A stretch of DNA of 64,000 nt from Sporosarcina luteola (GTDB taxonomy: Bacteria > Bacillota > Bacilli > Bacillales_A > Planococcaceae): NCBI RefSeq assembly GCF_023715245.1, contig NZ_JAMBNV010000004.1, positions 1 to 64,000 on the forward strand, read 5' to 3'. The first letter of the stretch is position 1, and every line of letters starts with the position of its first letter. Below the pieces are notes generated by a model. That model searched no databases, had not been told where the DNA came from, and saw only the letters and a program-made list of their open reading frames with translations. Shown in pieces: positions 18,632-26,022 of the stretch. The translations under genes were made by a program, and so were the position numbers.

Positions 18632-18697
18632 ATCTAGTCGACCTCCCTCGCTATCTATAAGTATACATGTTCTGGTCGAAGAGGTCAGCTTTGTAGT

Positions 18698-18835
18698 TCC
18701 AAACTGGATTTGCGCTTCAGGCGGACGCTTTCCGCGGGCACGGCTTCAGCCTCCTCACTACGCTTTGCTTCGTTGCGGGGTCTTCAGCTCGTGCTGTTCC
18801 CGCAGGAGTCGCCGCCTTCCGCTCCAATCCGGAAT
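18698..18835. repeat. Dispersed palindromic repeat family 1, copy 2
   Basis: This copy runs inverted relative to copies at 355 and 28215. Recognisable blocks are GCGGACGCTTTCCGCGGGCA, GGCTTCAGCCTCCTCA, GGGGTCTTCAGCTCGTGCTG and GCAGGAGTCGCCGCCTTCCG. It lies in the 247-bp gap between divergent recX and yfhF, upstream of both starts. Confidence 0.82.
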
Positions 18836-18878
18836 ACATCTCTCACATACTTATTTATTGAAATAAGGGGGAATATAG

Positions 18879-19775
18879 ATGAAAGTTGTTATTGCTGGTG
18901 GTTCGGGTTTTATTGGACGGCATATTACAGACTTACTTTTGAAAAATGGTCATGAAATCATTGTTCTTTCAAGGAAGAAGAAAGACGATAGCGAGCAAGT
19001 GAAGTATGTGCTTTGGCTGCAAGATGGGGCTAGTCCGGAGAATGAGATCGGCGCAGTGGATGTATTTATTAATCTTGCGGGTGTTTCAATTAATGATGGG
19101 CGTTGGACAGAGGCTCATCAGAAACGGATTTATGAAAGCAGGATGGAAGCGACGGATGAATTGATCCGGATCATTGGCGAGTTGGATGAAAAACCGTCCC
19201 TCTTTATCAATGCCAGTGCAATCGGAATATACCCTGCTTCTGAAGCAGCCATTTATACGGAGAAATCTGCTGAAGTTGCTACGGACTTTCTCGGTAAGAC
19301 AGTGAGTGAGTGGGAGAAGAAGGCGGCTTCGTTAAATGATTTTGGGATAAGGACTGTATATACTCGATTCGGACTCGTCCTTTGGAAAGATGAAGGAGCT
19401 TTGCCGCTTATGGTCCTGCCGTATAAAATGTACGTTGGCGGTAAAGTAGGAACCGGACAGCAATGGGTTTCTTGGGTTCATGTGCGAGATGTTGCAAGAG
19501 CGGTTCTGCACATTATGGAAAACAGCCAAATTGAAGGCGCTGTCAATGTCACCGCTCCGTTCCCTCTCCGGATGGATGATTTCGGGAAGATGATCGGAGC
19601 CACTCTACATCGGCCGCATTGGTTCCCCGCTCCTTCTCCGATCATGAAGCTGGCTCTCGGGAAAAAGAGTTCTCTCGTATTGGAAGGTCAATATGTGACA
19701 CCTGAAAAGCTTTTGGCAGACGGCTTTGAATTCGATTTCCCTGTGTTGTCCTTGGCACTGGACAATCTATTGTAG
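18879..19775 (+). CDS. yfhF: TIGR01777 family SDR epimerase-like protein YfhF
   Basis: This 298-residue extended short-chain dehydrogenase-like protein (SDR39U1, related to cell-division inhibitor SulA-like proteins in plants) has the NAD-binding GGSGFIGRHI at residues 6-15. A family-typical DVFINLAGVSI segment is near 65 and WVSWVHVRDVA near 195-205; the C-terminal DUF1731 part is about 250-297. AAGGGGG lies 6-8 bases before the ATG. Substrate and reaction are unknown. It is adjacent to recX as in B. subtilis. Confidence 0.9.
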   Translation: MKVVIAGGSGFIGRHITDLLLKNGHEIIVLSRKKKDDSEQVKYVLWLQDGASPENEIGAVDVFINLAGVSINDGRWTEAHQKRIYESRMEATDELIRIIGELDEKPSLFINASAIGIYPASEAAIYTEKSAEVATDFLGKTVSEWEKKAASLNDFGIRTVYTRFGLVLWKDEGALPLMVLPYKMYVGGKVGTGQQWVSWVHVRDVARAVLHIMENSQIEGAVNVTAPFPLRMDDFGKMIGATLHRPHWFPAPSPIMKLALGKKSSLVLEGQYVTPEKLLADGFEFDFPVLSLALDNLL

Positions 19776-19779
19776 AAGC

Positions 19780-19808
19780 GTATAGTTCCTTTATTTCCGC
19801 ACATCCTA
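19780..19808 (+). promoter_or_regulatory. Sigma-G-like promoter of pdaA
   Basis: GTATA (19780-19784) and CATCCTA (19802-19808) fit sigma-G boxes GHATR and CATNHTA with a 17-bp spacer, the same spacing as the sspE promoter in this window. The predicted start falls at about 19815, within the ribosome-binding region. Confidence 0.72.
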
Positions 19809-19831
19809 CTCAAAAAGGAGATGTGCAATCT

Positions 19832-20635
19832 ATGGTTGAAGAACATGGACCTGGAATACTTATGGCTGCCTTCATAATCGTTGTCGGTATTTTGTTCAAT
19901 CCGTTCGCAGCAAAAGCGGAAGAATTCCATTGGGGTTTCAAAAAGGCGACGAATGGCGTCCCTCCGAATGCAGGACCCGCTTTGGAATCAATGCTTGATA
20001 AGCATGGCGCTATATATAAAGGCAGTCCTGACGAAAAGATTGCCTATTTGACCTTCGATAATGGCTATGAAAATGGCTATACGGAAAAGATTTTGGACGC
20101 ATTGAAAAATGAAGACGTCCCAGCGACATTCTTTCTGACGGGACATTATTTGAAAAGCGCCGCCCCCCTCGTTCAACGCATGGTGAAGGATGGGCATATC
20201 ATCGGAAATCATTCTTATGGGCATCCGAATATGGCGAATCTGTCCGAAGCTAGAATGGAAGAGGAATGGAAAAAGTTCGATGAGCTGCTTTATCAAACGA
20301 CAGGGGTAAAGCGGACGGTGTATGCAAGGCCGCCTGAAGGGATTTTCAATGATGCTGTATTAAGCAAAGGGAATGAGCTGGGCTACCGTCACATGTTCTG
20401 GTCTGTCGCTTTCATTGATTGGCATGCCAATAAACCGCGCGGCCGCGACTATGCCTATAATGAGCTGATGAATCAGCTTCATCCTGGAGCAGTCATACTT
20501 ATGCATACCGTATCGCCCGATAACGCACAAGCACTGCCGGATTTCATTCGCGACGCCAAGAAAGCGGGATATGAATTCCGTTCATTGGACGATCTTGTCA
20601 TGGAATATGAAAATGTGAATTCGATTTTGCGGTGA
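19832..20635 (+). CDS. pdaA: Peptidoglycan-MurNAc deacetylase PdaA
   Basis: This is a polysaccharide deacetylase of about 267 residues with an N-terminal signal/anchor (about 10-30). It makes muramic delta-lactam in the spore cortex. Motif 1 is TFDNGYENG, the PdaA variant of TFDDG; motif 2 is HSYGH; ARPPEG is motif 3. The ATG at 19832 is favoured over the GTG at 19823, which is only 2 bp from AAGGAG. The sigma-G-like promoter just upstream fits known forespore expression of pdaA. Confidence 0.92.
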   Translation: MVEEHGPGILMAAFIIVVGILFNPFAAKAEEFHWGFKKATNGVPPNAGPALESMLDKHGAIYKGSPDEKIAYLTFDNGYENGYTEKILDALKNEDVPATFFLTGHYLKSAAPLVQRMVKDGHIIGNHSYGHPNMANLSEARMEEEWKKFDELLYQTTGVKRTVYARPPEGIFNDAVLSKGNELGYRHMFWSVAFIDWHANKPRGRDYAYNELMNQLHPGAVILMHTVSPDNAQALPDFIRDAKKAGYEFRSLDDLVMEYENVNSILR

Positions 20636-20687
20636 AATGAAAGCATCCCTTTCGACGAATAGGAAACACAGTATAACTCACAATAGA

Positions 20688-20722
20688 GACCGCCAATTCG
20701 AATATGGAATAGGCGGTCTTTT
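20688..20722 (+). terminator. Terminator after pdaA
   Basis: The stem GACCGCC pairs with GGCGGTC around a 17-base loop and is followed by TTTTT. It lies 52 bp past the pdaA stop and in front of the convergent M23 gene. Confidence 0.75.
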
Positions 20723-20734
20723 TATGGATTTTGC

Positions 20735-21727
20735 TTATTCTACAAAATCCCCTTGGATAAATTTATCCTCCCTGTCAAATCTAATATTGATGCTTTTTGA
20801 ATTCGTCGGGTCCGGAGAATCAGCCACATGAAAATGGATATGCGGTTCACTGGAATTCCCTGAGTTACCAACTAGTCCGAGTAGGTCACCCTTCTTGACC
20901 TTATCCCCCTCCTCTACTACTACCGATTGATACTTAAAGTGAACGAGATAACTGAATTCCTCATTGCCATGATCAAGGATGACATAATTCCCGAAAGGTT
21001 GCTCCCGATTCATTTTACCAACTGGGTTACTATCTTCTACACCATTTTCTACTTTCACAACTATTCCATCAGCCGGAGCCAAGTATTCCTTGCCGAATGC
21101 AAAATAGCTTTCATTTAAGGTAGGATCCCCTTCGTACGTGCTGTAGTCATTCCTTATCAAAAAGTCGTAAGCATAGCGCTGGTTTTCAAATTCATAATGG
21201 TAATTAAGCAGACTGTTTGTACCTCCCCACAACACAAACCACTTATCCTGAAAAGGAAAATCAAATACTGTTTCCGTATATATGTTGTCAGTTTCCGGAT
21301 ACGCATCGAGTGGCTTCATCTGCAATATGTGGAAATTATCATCCTCCCCAACGATTGCCATCATTCCTTTAGAACCACTTTCATCTATCCAACTATATTG
21401 CTTGGCACCATTACCATAAGGATTTTCAGATTGTAATATATATGTTGTAACACCTTTATTAAATTTTTCACCTGACTTACGGAACTGTTTCAAGCTAACT
21501 TGATCCTGAAACGTTTTGCTCGTCTGACTGTACACCTTCTCATAGTCCCCGTTTAGAAAAGCATCGGGTAATTCCTTTGGCTTCAACAGTTTGACGCCTT
21601 GCTCAATATTCTTTTCCTTCCTTTCTTCTCCCCCCTCCTCTCCAGGATTACAAGCCGTTATGAATACCGTTGAAATAGCAACCAGGATTATTAAAAGCTT
21701 CAAATACCTCAAGATACCCCTCCTCAT
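20735..21727 (-). CDS. M23 family metallopeptidase lipoprotein
   Basis: This 330-residue lipoprotein has a signal sequence ending in the lipobox ITAC at about residues 23-26. An N-terminal DUF3887-like domain (about 45-140) precedes a C-terminal LytM/peptidase M23 domain. The M23 domain shows HGNEEFSYLVHF, GDLLGLVGNSGNSSEPHIHFHV and the HxH zinc ligand motif; the first metal ligand lies near NESYFAFGKEYLAPADG. It could cut or remodel peptidoglycan at the outer face of the membrane. G+C is lower than in the preceding block and synteny is lost here, so it is accessory. Confidence 0.86.
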   Translation of the reverse strand: MRRGILRYLKLLIILVAISTVFITACNPGEEGGEERKEKNIEQGVKLLKPKELPDAFLNGDYEKVYSQTSKTFQDQVSLKQFRKSGEKFNKGVTTYILQSENPYGNGAKQYSWIDESGSKGMMAIVGEDDNFHILQMKPLDAYPETDNIYTETVFDFPFQDKWFVLWGGTNSLLNYHYEFENQRYAYDFLIRNDYSTYEGDPTLNESYFAFGKEYLAPADGIVVKVENGVEDSNPVGKMNREQPFGNYVILDHGNEEFSYLVHFKYQSVVVEEGDKVKKGDLLGLVGNSGNSSEPHIHFHVADSPDPTNSKSINIRFDREDKFIQGDFVE

Positions 21728-21895
21728 TCAATTTTGGCGATTATATAGTACTACAGCCAATTGAATGAAAAAGTTTCATTTACTGAGGTTAACTACAACA
21801 CCCGAAAAAAAAAGAGACACATTTCCTGCGCTCGTGCCCGATTGTATAAATACAGTCTTTCATAAAAATGAATTTCTCCGTCTCCAAAATCCCTT

Positions 21896-22126
21896 TTACG
21901 TATAAACAGAAAAAGACCATACGGTTAAAAAGATGCTTACTATTCCCCAAAGAACGGCTCCCCATATCCACCAAACAATAGGTTTAGTTGAAGTCTGTTC
22001 ACTCTCCATACTTTCCTCTTTTTCTATTATTAAAGCCAGCTTCCTTTCCATACTTTTTTTCATAAAAACGAGAACAACAAATCCGATCACAATGAAACCA
22101 ACAGTTATCCAAAGTAGCGAATCCAT
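21896..22126 (-). CDS. Small membrane protein, two helices
   Basis: This 76-residue protein has a membrane segment at about 4-22, a charged linker (MKKSMERKLALIIEKEESMESEQ) and a second membrane segment at about 49-73 that is rich in Trp. GGGGGTG lies 6-7 bases before the ATG. I do not recognise the family. It is a single gene in an AT-rich accessory stretch. The 170 bp before it (21728-21895) show no further gene. Confidence 0.6.
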   Translation of the reverse strand: MDSLLWITVGFIVIGFVVLVFMKKSMERKLALIIEKEESMESEQTSTKPIVWWIWGAVLWGIVSIFLTVWSFSVYT

Positions 22127-22259
22127 TTTTACACCCCCTAGTTAAAGTACGACCCAACACAATATATATTGCATCCATTAACATAGTTCTTAGACTTTGA
22201 AGAAAGTCTTCCACAATCTGGCCCTCCATCACTAAATTAACGAAATTAATTCAATTAAG

Positions 22260-22934
22260 TCATAGCCATTCACTTCGGCTGAGTATCTCATCCAATTTCC
22301 GAATTTTTGAATCGGAAATTAAAAAAACATTGCCAAAAACGTCGATTTTGTCTCCTTTTACACGTACAGCGCAATCTTTATTCGACGCATAAATATCTAT
22401 TTCTTCCGATAGTTGAGATAGTTCGCTTTGAACCAAAGCCATGTTATTTTCAAGATCAAAATGAGACAGGATGGAAAAATTGTCAAGACCGATTCCATCG
22501 TAAACAGAGCTCATTTTAACTTCATCTCCAAAGTTTTTCGAGCATAAAAATTTAGCGGACATGTTAATTGCTCCAGCGCTTGCTCCCATCACAACGGCGT
22601 TGCTATCTTTAATCGAATCCGATAATTCATATTCCATCAAAAAACTATTTTGATTAAGAATATTGCCACCCAACAAGAAAATGACGGAAGCATTTTGAAT
22701 TATCGATTGGGCATCTTCCTTCTGTACGCGGTAATTAATTAAATGATACTCATCAAACATAATGCCAGCCTGATTGAGCCACGACCGTTCAGTAGCACCA
22801 TCATCTTCAAAAATAGATGGATTCGAGCTAATCATGGCAAGCGATTTTCTATCAGTTATATCCTCCTGTAACACCCTACCCAGATTCTCTGGAAATAAAT
22901 TATTAAACCAACCTAAATAATAGTGAATTTTCAT
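22260..22934 (-). CDS. Peptidase S51-like (dipeptidase E family) protein
   Basis: This 224-residue protein has the class I glutaminase-like fold of peptidase E, with the nucleophile elbow GASAGAINMS near residues 119-128 holding the catalytic Ser. IFLLGGNILNQNSFL at about 90-104 matches the family region that contacts the substrate. GGAGGGAC lies 5-6 bases before the ATG. Family members cleave Asp-X dipeptides, but the low similarity expected for this accessory gene leaves its substrate open. Confidence 0.8.
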   Translation of the reverse strand: MKIHYYLGWFNNLFPENLGRVLQEDITDRKSLAMISSNPSIFEDDGATERSWLNQAGIMFDEYHLINYRVQKEDAQSIIQNASVIFLLGGNILNQNSFLMEYELSDSIKDSNAVVMGASAGAINMSAKFLCSKNFGDEVKMSSVYDGIGLDNFSILSHFDLENNMALVQSELSQLSEEIDIYASNKDCAVRVKGDKIDVFGNVFLISDSKIRKLDEILSRSEWL

Positions 22935-22979
22935 AAGTCCCTCCGTAGCAATGTGTAAATTTTAAGATAAACAGCGCCC

Positions 22980-23065
22980 TTCAACTAACCTCCATTAGTT
23001 GAATTAGAAAATAGAACGGTCTAGACAACTCAACAATCTTCAGGTAAAGCACCCGTTCGTTTACC
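22980..23065 (-). repeat. Dispersed repeat family 3, copy A
   Basis: On the minus strand it holds CGGGTGCTTTACCTGAAGA, a weak stem, GTTCTATTTTC, then the perfect inverted repeat TTCAACTAA-N6-TTAGTTGAA (22980-23003). Related segments lie at 43418-43490, 44192-44218, 44725-44835 and 45161-45226, mostly between consecutive minus-strand accessory genes. The part before TATTTTC looks like a degenerate terminator of the NUDIX gene. Confidence 0.6.
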
Positions 23066-23083
23066 AAGAACCAAAGCAAAATT

Positions 23084-23533
23084 CTATTTAATATAGTCAA
23101 ATATTTTAATGTCTACCTCATCTACATATCCAACCAGTTCCTTTAGATTCCATAACTTTATTACAGATGTCTCACTATTTTCTTGAAATGGTTGGAGTTC
23201 ATCAAGAGTATTAAAATATATTGGATTATATTTCACTTCATCATTCGATAGGTTTTTAACTTTTAATAAACCCTTAAATTCTAAATCTGAAACAATTTGA
23301 CCAGTTTCCTCGTAAAGTTCTCTGATTGCACATTCCTTTGGTGTTTCGTTTTCTTCCCTATTCCCCGCTGGCAATTCCCATTGTTTTCTCCAAGTGTTAT
23401 AGCATAAAAGAAATTTCTCATCACACTTTATTACCGCAAATGAACCAGCTAATCGATAATAATCATATATTTCATATTCTTCTACTACAAGAAAATCAAG
23501 AAAACCAAACCCATTATTCTTAGTGATTAACAT
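23084..23533 (-). CDS. NUDIX hydrolase
   Basis: This 149-residue protein has the full Nudix box GNREENETPKECAIRELYEETGQ (about 73-95; G-x5-E-x7-RE-x2-EE). It is preceded by WRKQWELPAGN, as expected for hydrolases of nucleoside diphosphates linked to another moiety. AGGTGG lies about 8 bases before the ATG. The substrate is not predictable. It is a stand-alone accessory gene in an AT-rich stretch. Confidence 0.88.
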   Translation of the reverse strand: MLITKNNGFGFLDFLVVEEYEIYDYYRLAGSFAVIKCDEKFLLCYNTWRKQWELPAGNREENETPKECAIRELYEETGQIVSDLEFKGLLKVKNLSNDEVKYNPIYFNTLDELQPFQENSETSVIKLWNLKELVGYVDEVDIKIFDYIK

Positions 23534-23754
23534 ATTGTTTCCACCTGTCTTTGGAAAATCAACTCTTCAATTACCCTGCCCTGTTTGTGTTGAATGCAAG
23601 TATTTCGAAATCTTCAATTTATTTTAGCGTAGATTTCAAGTCTTCCAGCTTTTAAATATCCAATTAGCAAATGTTTAACAATGAAGTTAACTAAGGCACA
23701 TAAATTTATGTGATGTTGCTAATTCTAATCTTCTAGATGTTGATGCAACACAAA
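23534..23754. other. AT-rich intergenic region without a gene
   Basis: Between the NUDIX gene start and the terminator of the MFS gene I see no convincing coding frame. The minus-strand segment TTAGTTAACTTCATTGTTAA near 23680-23700 faintly recalls the 3' inverted repeat of family 3. Confidence 0.5.
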
Positions 23755-23797
23755 AACAGGGACAACAATTCATTTGCATATGAATTGCGTCCCCGAA
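23755..23797 (-). terminator. Terminator of the MFS gene
   Basis: A long stem, GGGAC-ACAATTCAT pairing with ATGAATTG-GTCCC, is followed in the minus direction by TGTTTTTGTG. It lies 60 bp past the MFS stop codon. Confidence 0.78.
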
Positions 23798-23858
23798 CAC
23801 TGTGTTTTTTATTGTTTTTACCACATCAACCGAATCCGTTAGTATATCTCAGCTGCCT

Positions 23859-25034
23859 TTAAGTAAGAGTGCTTTTTCTTCTCGTACCGTAAAGCGAGAT
23901 GATAAACAACACCCCGAACAGGACGGAGATGATGAGCAAATAACTGACGTCTTCGACGAATTCAAGGAAGAGCCCGCCTGCAAACGGACCAGTCAGACTC
24001 CCGATGCTGAAAAAGATGCCGCAAAGCAAATTACCGGTCGGCAATAAGTTCTTCGGAGTCAGGTCGGACATATAGGAAATGCCAAGTGAAAAGATGGACC
24101 CGACGAATAGGCCGGCGATGAAGACAGTCACCATGACGAATGGGACTGAATTCCCCATCATGCTTGCAGCCCAGAACGCGACTGCCCCGCCCCCATATGT
24201 CATCGGGAGGATCGTGCTTCTTCCGAACTTGTCCGAAAGTATACCGAGCGGCAATTGTGAAACGATGCCTCCAATTGAAAATATGGCAAGGATCATGGAA
24301 ACGGACGTGAGCTCCATCCCACTGCGCAACGCATACACCGGGTACATCGCATTTAATGAAGATTCCAGGAACCCATACCCGAACGGGCCTAAAAAAGCGA
24401 TCCATGCAATGGCGATTGTGCTTGTAGACCGTTTTACAAAACTTCCCGCTTCCACATTCCCCTTCATCACTTCGGGAAAATCATTTTTCAATTTAAAGAC
24501 GAGCAGCCATGCAGACATGCATAATAAGCCTGAGACGATGAATGGTAATCCTTCATGGATAGTGACGAGCGGCGCAAAGAGCGGACCTACGGCAAAGCCC
24601 AAGCTGAATGACAAGCCGTATATTGCGATATTCCTGCCCAATCTATGCTGTTCCGATGTACTCGTAATCCACGTCTGTGTTGAGAAATGAAGAGCGTGAT
24701 CTCCAATCCCGATGAACAATCGCAAGATGAACCAAAAAACGACATGTTTCCATAACGGGAAAAGGAGCAATGATGAAAAGACGAGAACGCCGCCAAGTAC
24801 GATGACAGGTTTGTATCCGTATTTACGTAATGGCGCTTCCATGAAAGGCGACACGAGAAGCGTACCTATGTATAAGCCAGTTGCATTCAGTCCATTCAAT
24901 GCACTTGATATCCCGTCACGCTCGAATATGGCTGAGATGAGCGGCAATAACATGCCTTGTGAAAAGCCTGAAATCGAAACGATGATAACAAGTATCCAAA
25001 ACCGCCGCTGTTGGGCGGATAATGTAGTAAGCAT
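23859..25034 (-). CDS. Major facilitator superfamily transporter
   Basis: This 391-residue membrane protein has twelve predicted hydrophobic segments in two halves. The MFS loop signature appears as SPFMEAPLRKYGYKPVIVLGG (loop 2-3) and again as LPLGILSDKFGRSTILPM (loop 8-9). It is likely a proton-coupled drug or metabolite exporter of the YfmO/Bcr-like type. The ATG ending at 25034 is 10 bases after AAGGAG; a TTG at 25040 is an alternative. It is divergent from osmC across a 74-bp shared promoter region. Confidence 0.88.
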   Translation of the reverse strand: MLTTLSAQQRRFWILVIIVSISGFSQGMLLPLISAIFERDGISSALNGLNATGLYIGTLLVSPFMEAPLRKYGYKPVIVLGGVLVFSSLLLFPLWKHVVFWFILRLFIGIGDHALHFSTQTWITSTSEQHRLGRNIAIYGLSFSLGFAVGPLFAPLVTIHEGLPFIVSGLLCMSAWLLVFKLKNDFPEVMKGNVEAGSFVKRSTSTIAIAWIAFLGPFGYGFLESSLNAMYPVYALRSGMELTSVSMILAIFSIGGIVSQLPLGILSDKFGRSTILPMTYGGGAVAFWAASMMGNSVPFVMVTVFIAGLFVGSIFSLGISYMSDLTPKNLLPTGNLLCGIFFSIGSLTGPFAGGLFLEFVEDVSYLLIISVLFGVLFIISLYGTRRKSTLT

Positions 25035-25108
25035 AAGCAATACGCTCCTTAATTATGAGAAATTACTATACAATAGTAGCACAAGTGGAATAAGGAGGAT
25101 TGGTTTGA

Positions 25109-25492
25109 ATGAAATTCGATATGACTGAAAATGGTTTTGAAACAGAAACATCGTTCGGCAAACTGCAAATTTCCGCCAATGACAAATATGGATTCCGTCC
25201 CTACCAGCTATTAGTTTCATCCATTGCAGTATGCAGCGGAGGCGTTCTACGTAAAATCCTTGAAAGAAAAAGAATGCCAGCAAAAAATATCAGTATTGAG
25301 GTAAAAGAAGTTGTCCGGAATGAGGAGTTCGCAAACCGTGTGGAGAAGATTCATCTTCACTTCCTCATTGAAAGGGAAACGATTAAAGACGAACAGATGG
25401 AGAAGATCATGCAATTGACAGCGAAGAACTGTTCAATGCTCCAATCGGTCATCGATTCAATCGAAGTTGTCGAGACATATGAATTTTTGTAA
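25109..25492 (+). CDS. OsmC family protein
   Basis: This 127-residue OsmC/Ohr-superfamily protein has the two active-site-type cysteines in SIAVCSGGVLRK (near 41) and TAKNCSML (near 111). OsmC/Ohr proteins reduce organic hydroperoxides with a Cys pair; this one is of the YhfA/OsmC-like branch, so the peroxide role is inferred. AAGGAGG lies 10 bases before the ATG. It is divergent from the MFS gene and ends at the hairpin at 25502-25543. Confidence 0.86.
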   Translation: MKFDMTENGFETETSFGKLQISANDKYGFRPYQLLVSSIAVCSGGVLRKILERKRMPAKNISIEVKEVVRNEEFANRVEKIHLHFLIERETIKDEQMEKIMQLTAKNCSMLQSVIDSIEVVETYEFL

Positions 25493-25500
25493 TAAATGAA

Positions 25501-25686
25501 TAAGGCCCAGTCCATATCTGATATCAGAATACGGCTGGGCCTTTACGTATGAATGGAACCTTCACTTTCATTTTGCATATAATTCGTAGGCGTTTATCGG
25601 CTAGGGCCGTCAAACGTTAACGGATCCCCTCCTTTTCGTAAGGATTCGATTCGTCTCTACACTACGGCCTCCTTTTCCAATTGATT
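25501..25686 (-). ncRNA. Putative structured small RNA, about 185 nt, unassigned
   Basis: A near-consensus sigma-A promoter at 25693-25721 on the minus strand drives a segment with no credible protein gene. The predicted RNA can form a three-way junction: outer CGUAG/CUACG, a UCCUU/AAGGA hairpin, and a hairpin CGUUU-GA-CGGC with loop CCUA closing on GCCG-AU-AAACG. It ends in a 40-nt hairpin at 25502-25543. I do not recognise it as a known riboswitch, 6S RNA or T-box. A 29-codon frame from TTG near 25603, poorly spaced from GGAGGGG, is the only coding alternative seen. Confidence 0.5.
25502..25543. terminator. Bidirectional hairpin between osmC and the putative RNA
   Basis: The stem AAGGCCCAG pairs with CTGGGCCTT, with an inner stem CCGTAT/ATATGG around the palindrome CTGATATCAG. 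Flanking T-tracts are short on both sides (TTTAC on plus, TTATTCATTT on minus). Confidence 0.75.
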
Positions 25687-25692
25687 ACTTGT

Positions 25693-25721
25693 AGTATAGC
25701 ATGTTGTTTTTCTATTGTAAA
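25693..25721 (-). promoter_or_regulatory. Strong sigma-A promoter without a protein gene
   Basis: On the minus strand TTTACA (25716-25721) and TATACT (25693-25698) are separated by exactly 17 bp, and the spacer ends in ATGC. Transcription would start near 25686, toward osmC. Confidence 0.8.
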
Positions 25722-25825
25722 GATTTTGTTTAGCAGAATTATCGTTTTATATTGACAACCTTCTGCTTCATTGAAAAAAACCTGTAATTCGTATACGATT
25801 ACAATGACGAAAAGAGGTGTACTTC

Positions 25826-26002
25826 TTGGACAACAAGCAAAGCAACAGTCATGTAAACGAGTTGAAAAATCGTCTCCATCAATTTTTGGAGAAGCTTGAA
25901 TCGATTGAACCCGAAACAACAGACCTCGATGATATCGATCAGCTTATCGGTTTGGTCGATGAACTGGAAAACCAGATGAATAAACTAAAAAAAGATCAAT
26001 GA
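25826..26002 (+). CDS. SE1561 family small protein
   Basis: This 58-residue acidic helical protein has the family pattern LKNRLHQFLEKLESIEPETTDLDDIDQLIGLVDELENQM. The function is unknown. The TTG at 25826 is preferred over the GTG at 25817 because the ribosome site AGAGGTG (25812-25819) overlaps the GTG but is well spaced from the TTG. Fumarase follows 20 bp later, so the two are likely co-transcribed. Confidence 0.8.
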   Translation: MDNKQSNSHVNELKNRLHQFLEKLESIEPETTDLDDIDQLIGLVDELENQMNKLKKDQ

Positions 26003-26022
26003 TGCTCTAGGGGGAAATGGGA

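Noticed and set aside
25501..25686. 6S RNA or TPP/FMN/SAM riboswitch
   Set aside because: It lacks the long bubble-bearing rod of 6S RNA and the signature blocks of those riboswitches, and no gene follows in the same direction close enough to be controlled.
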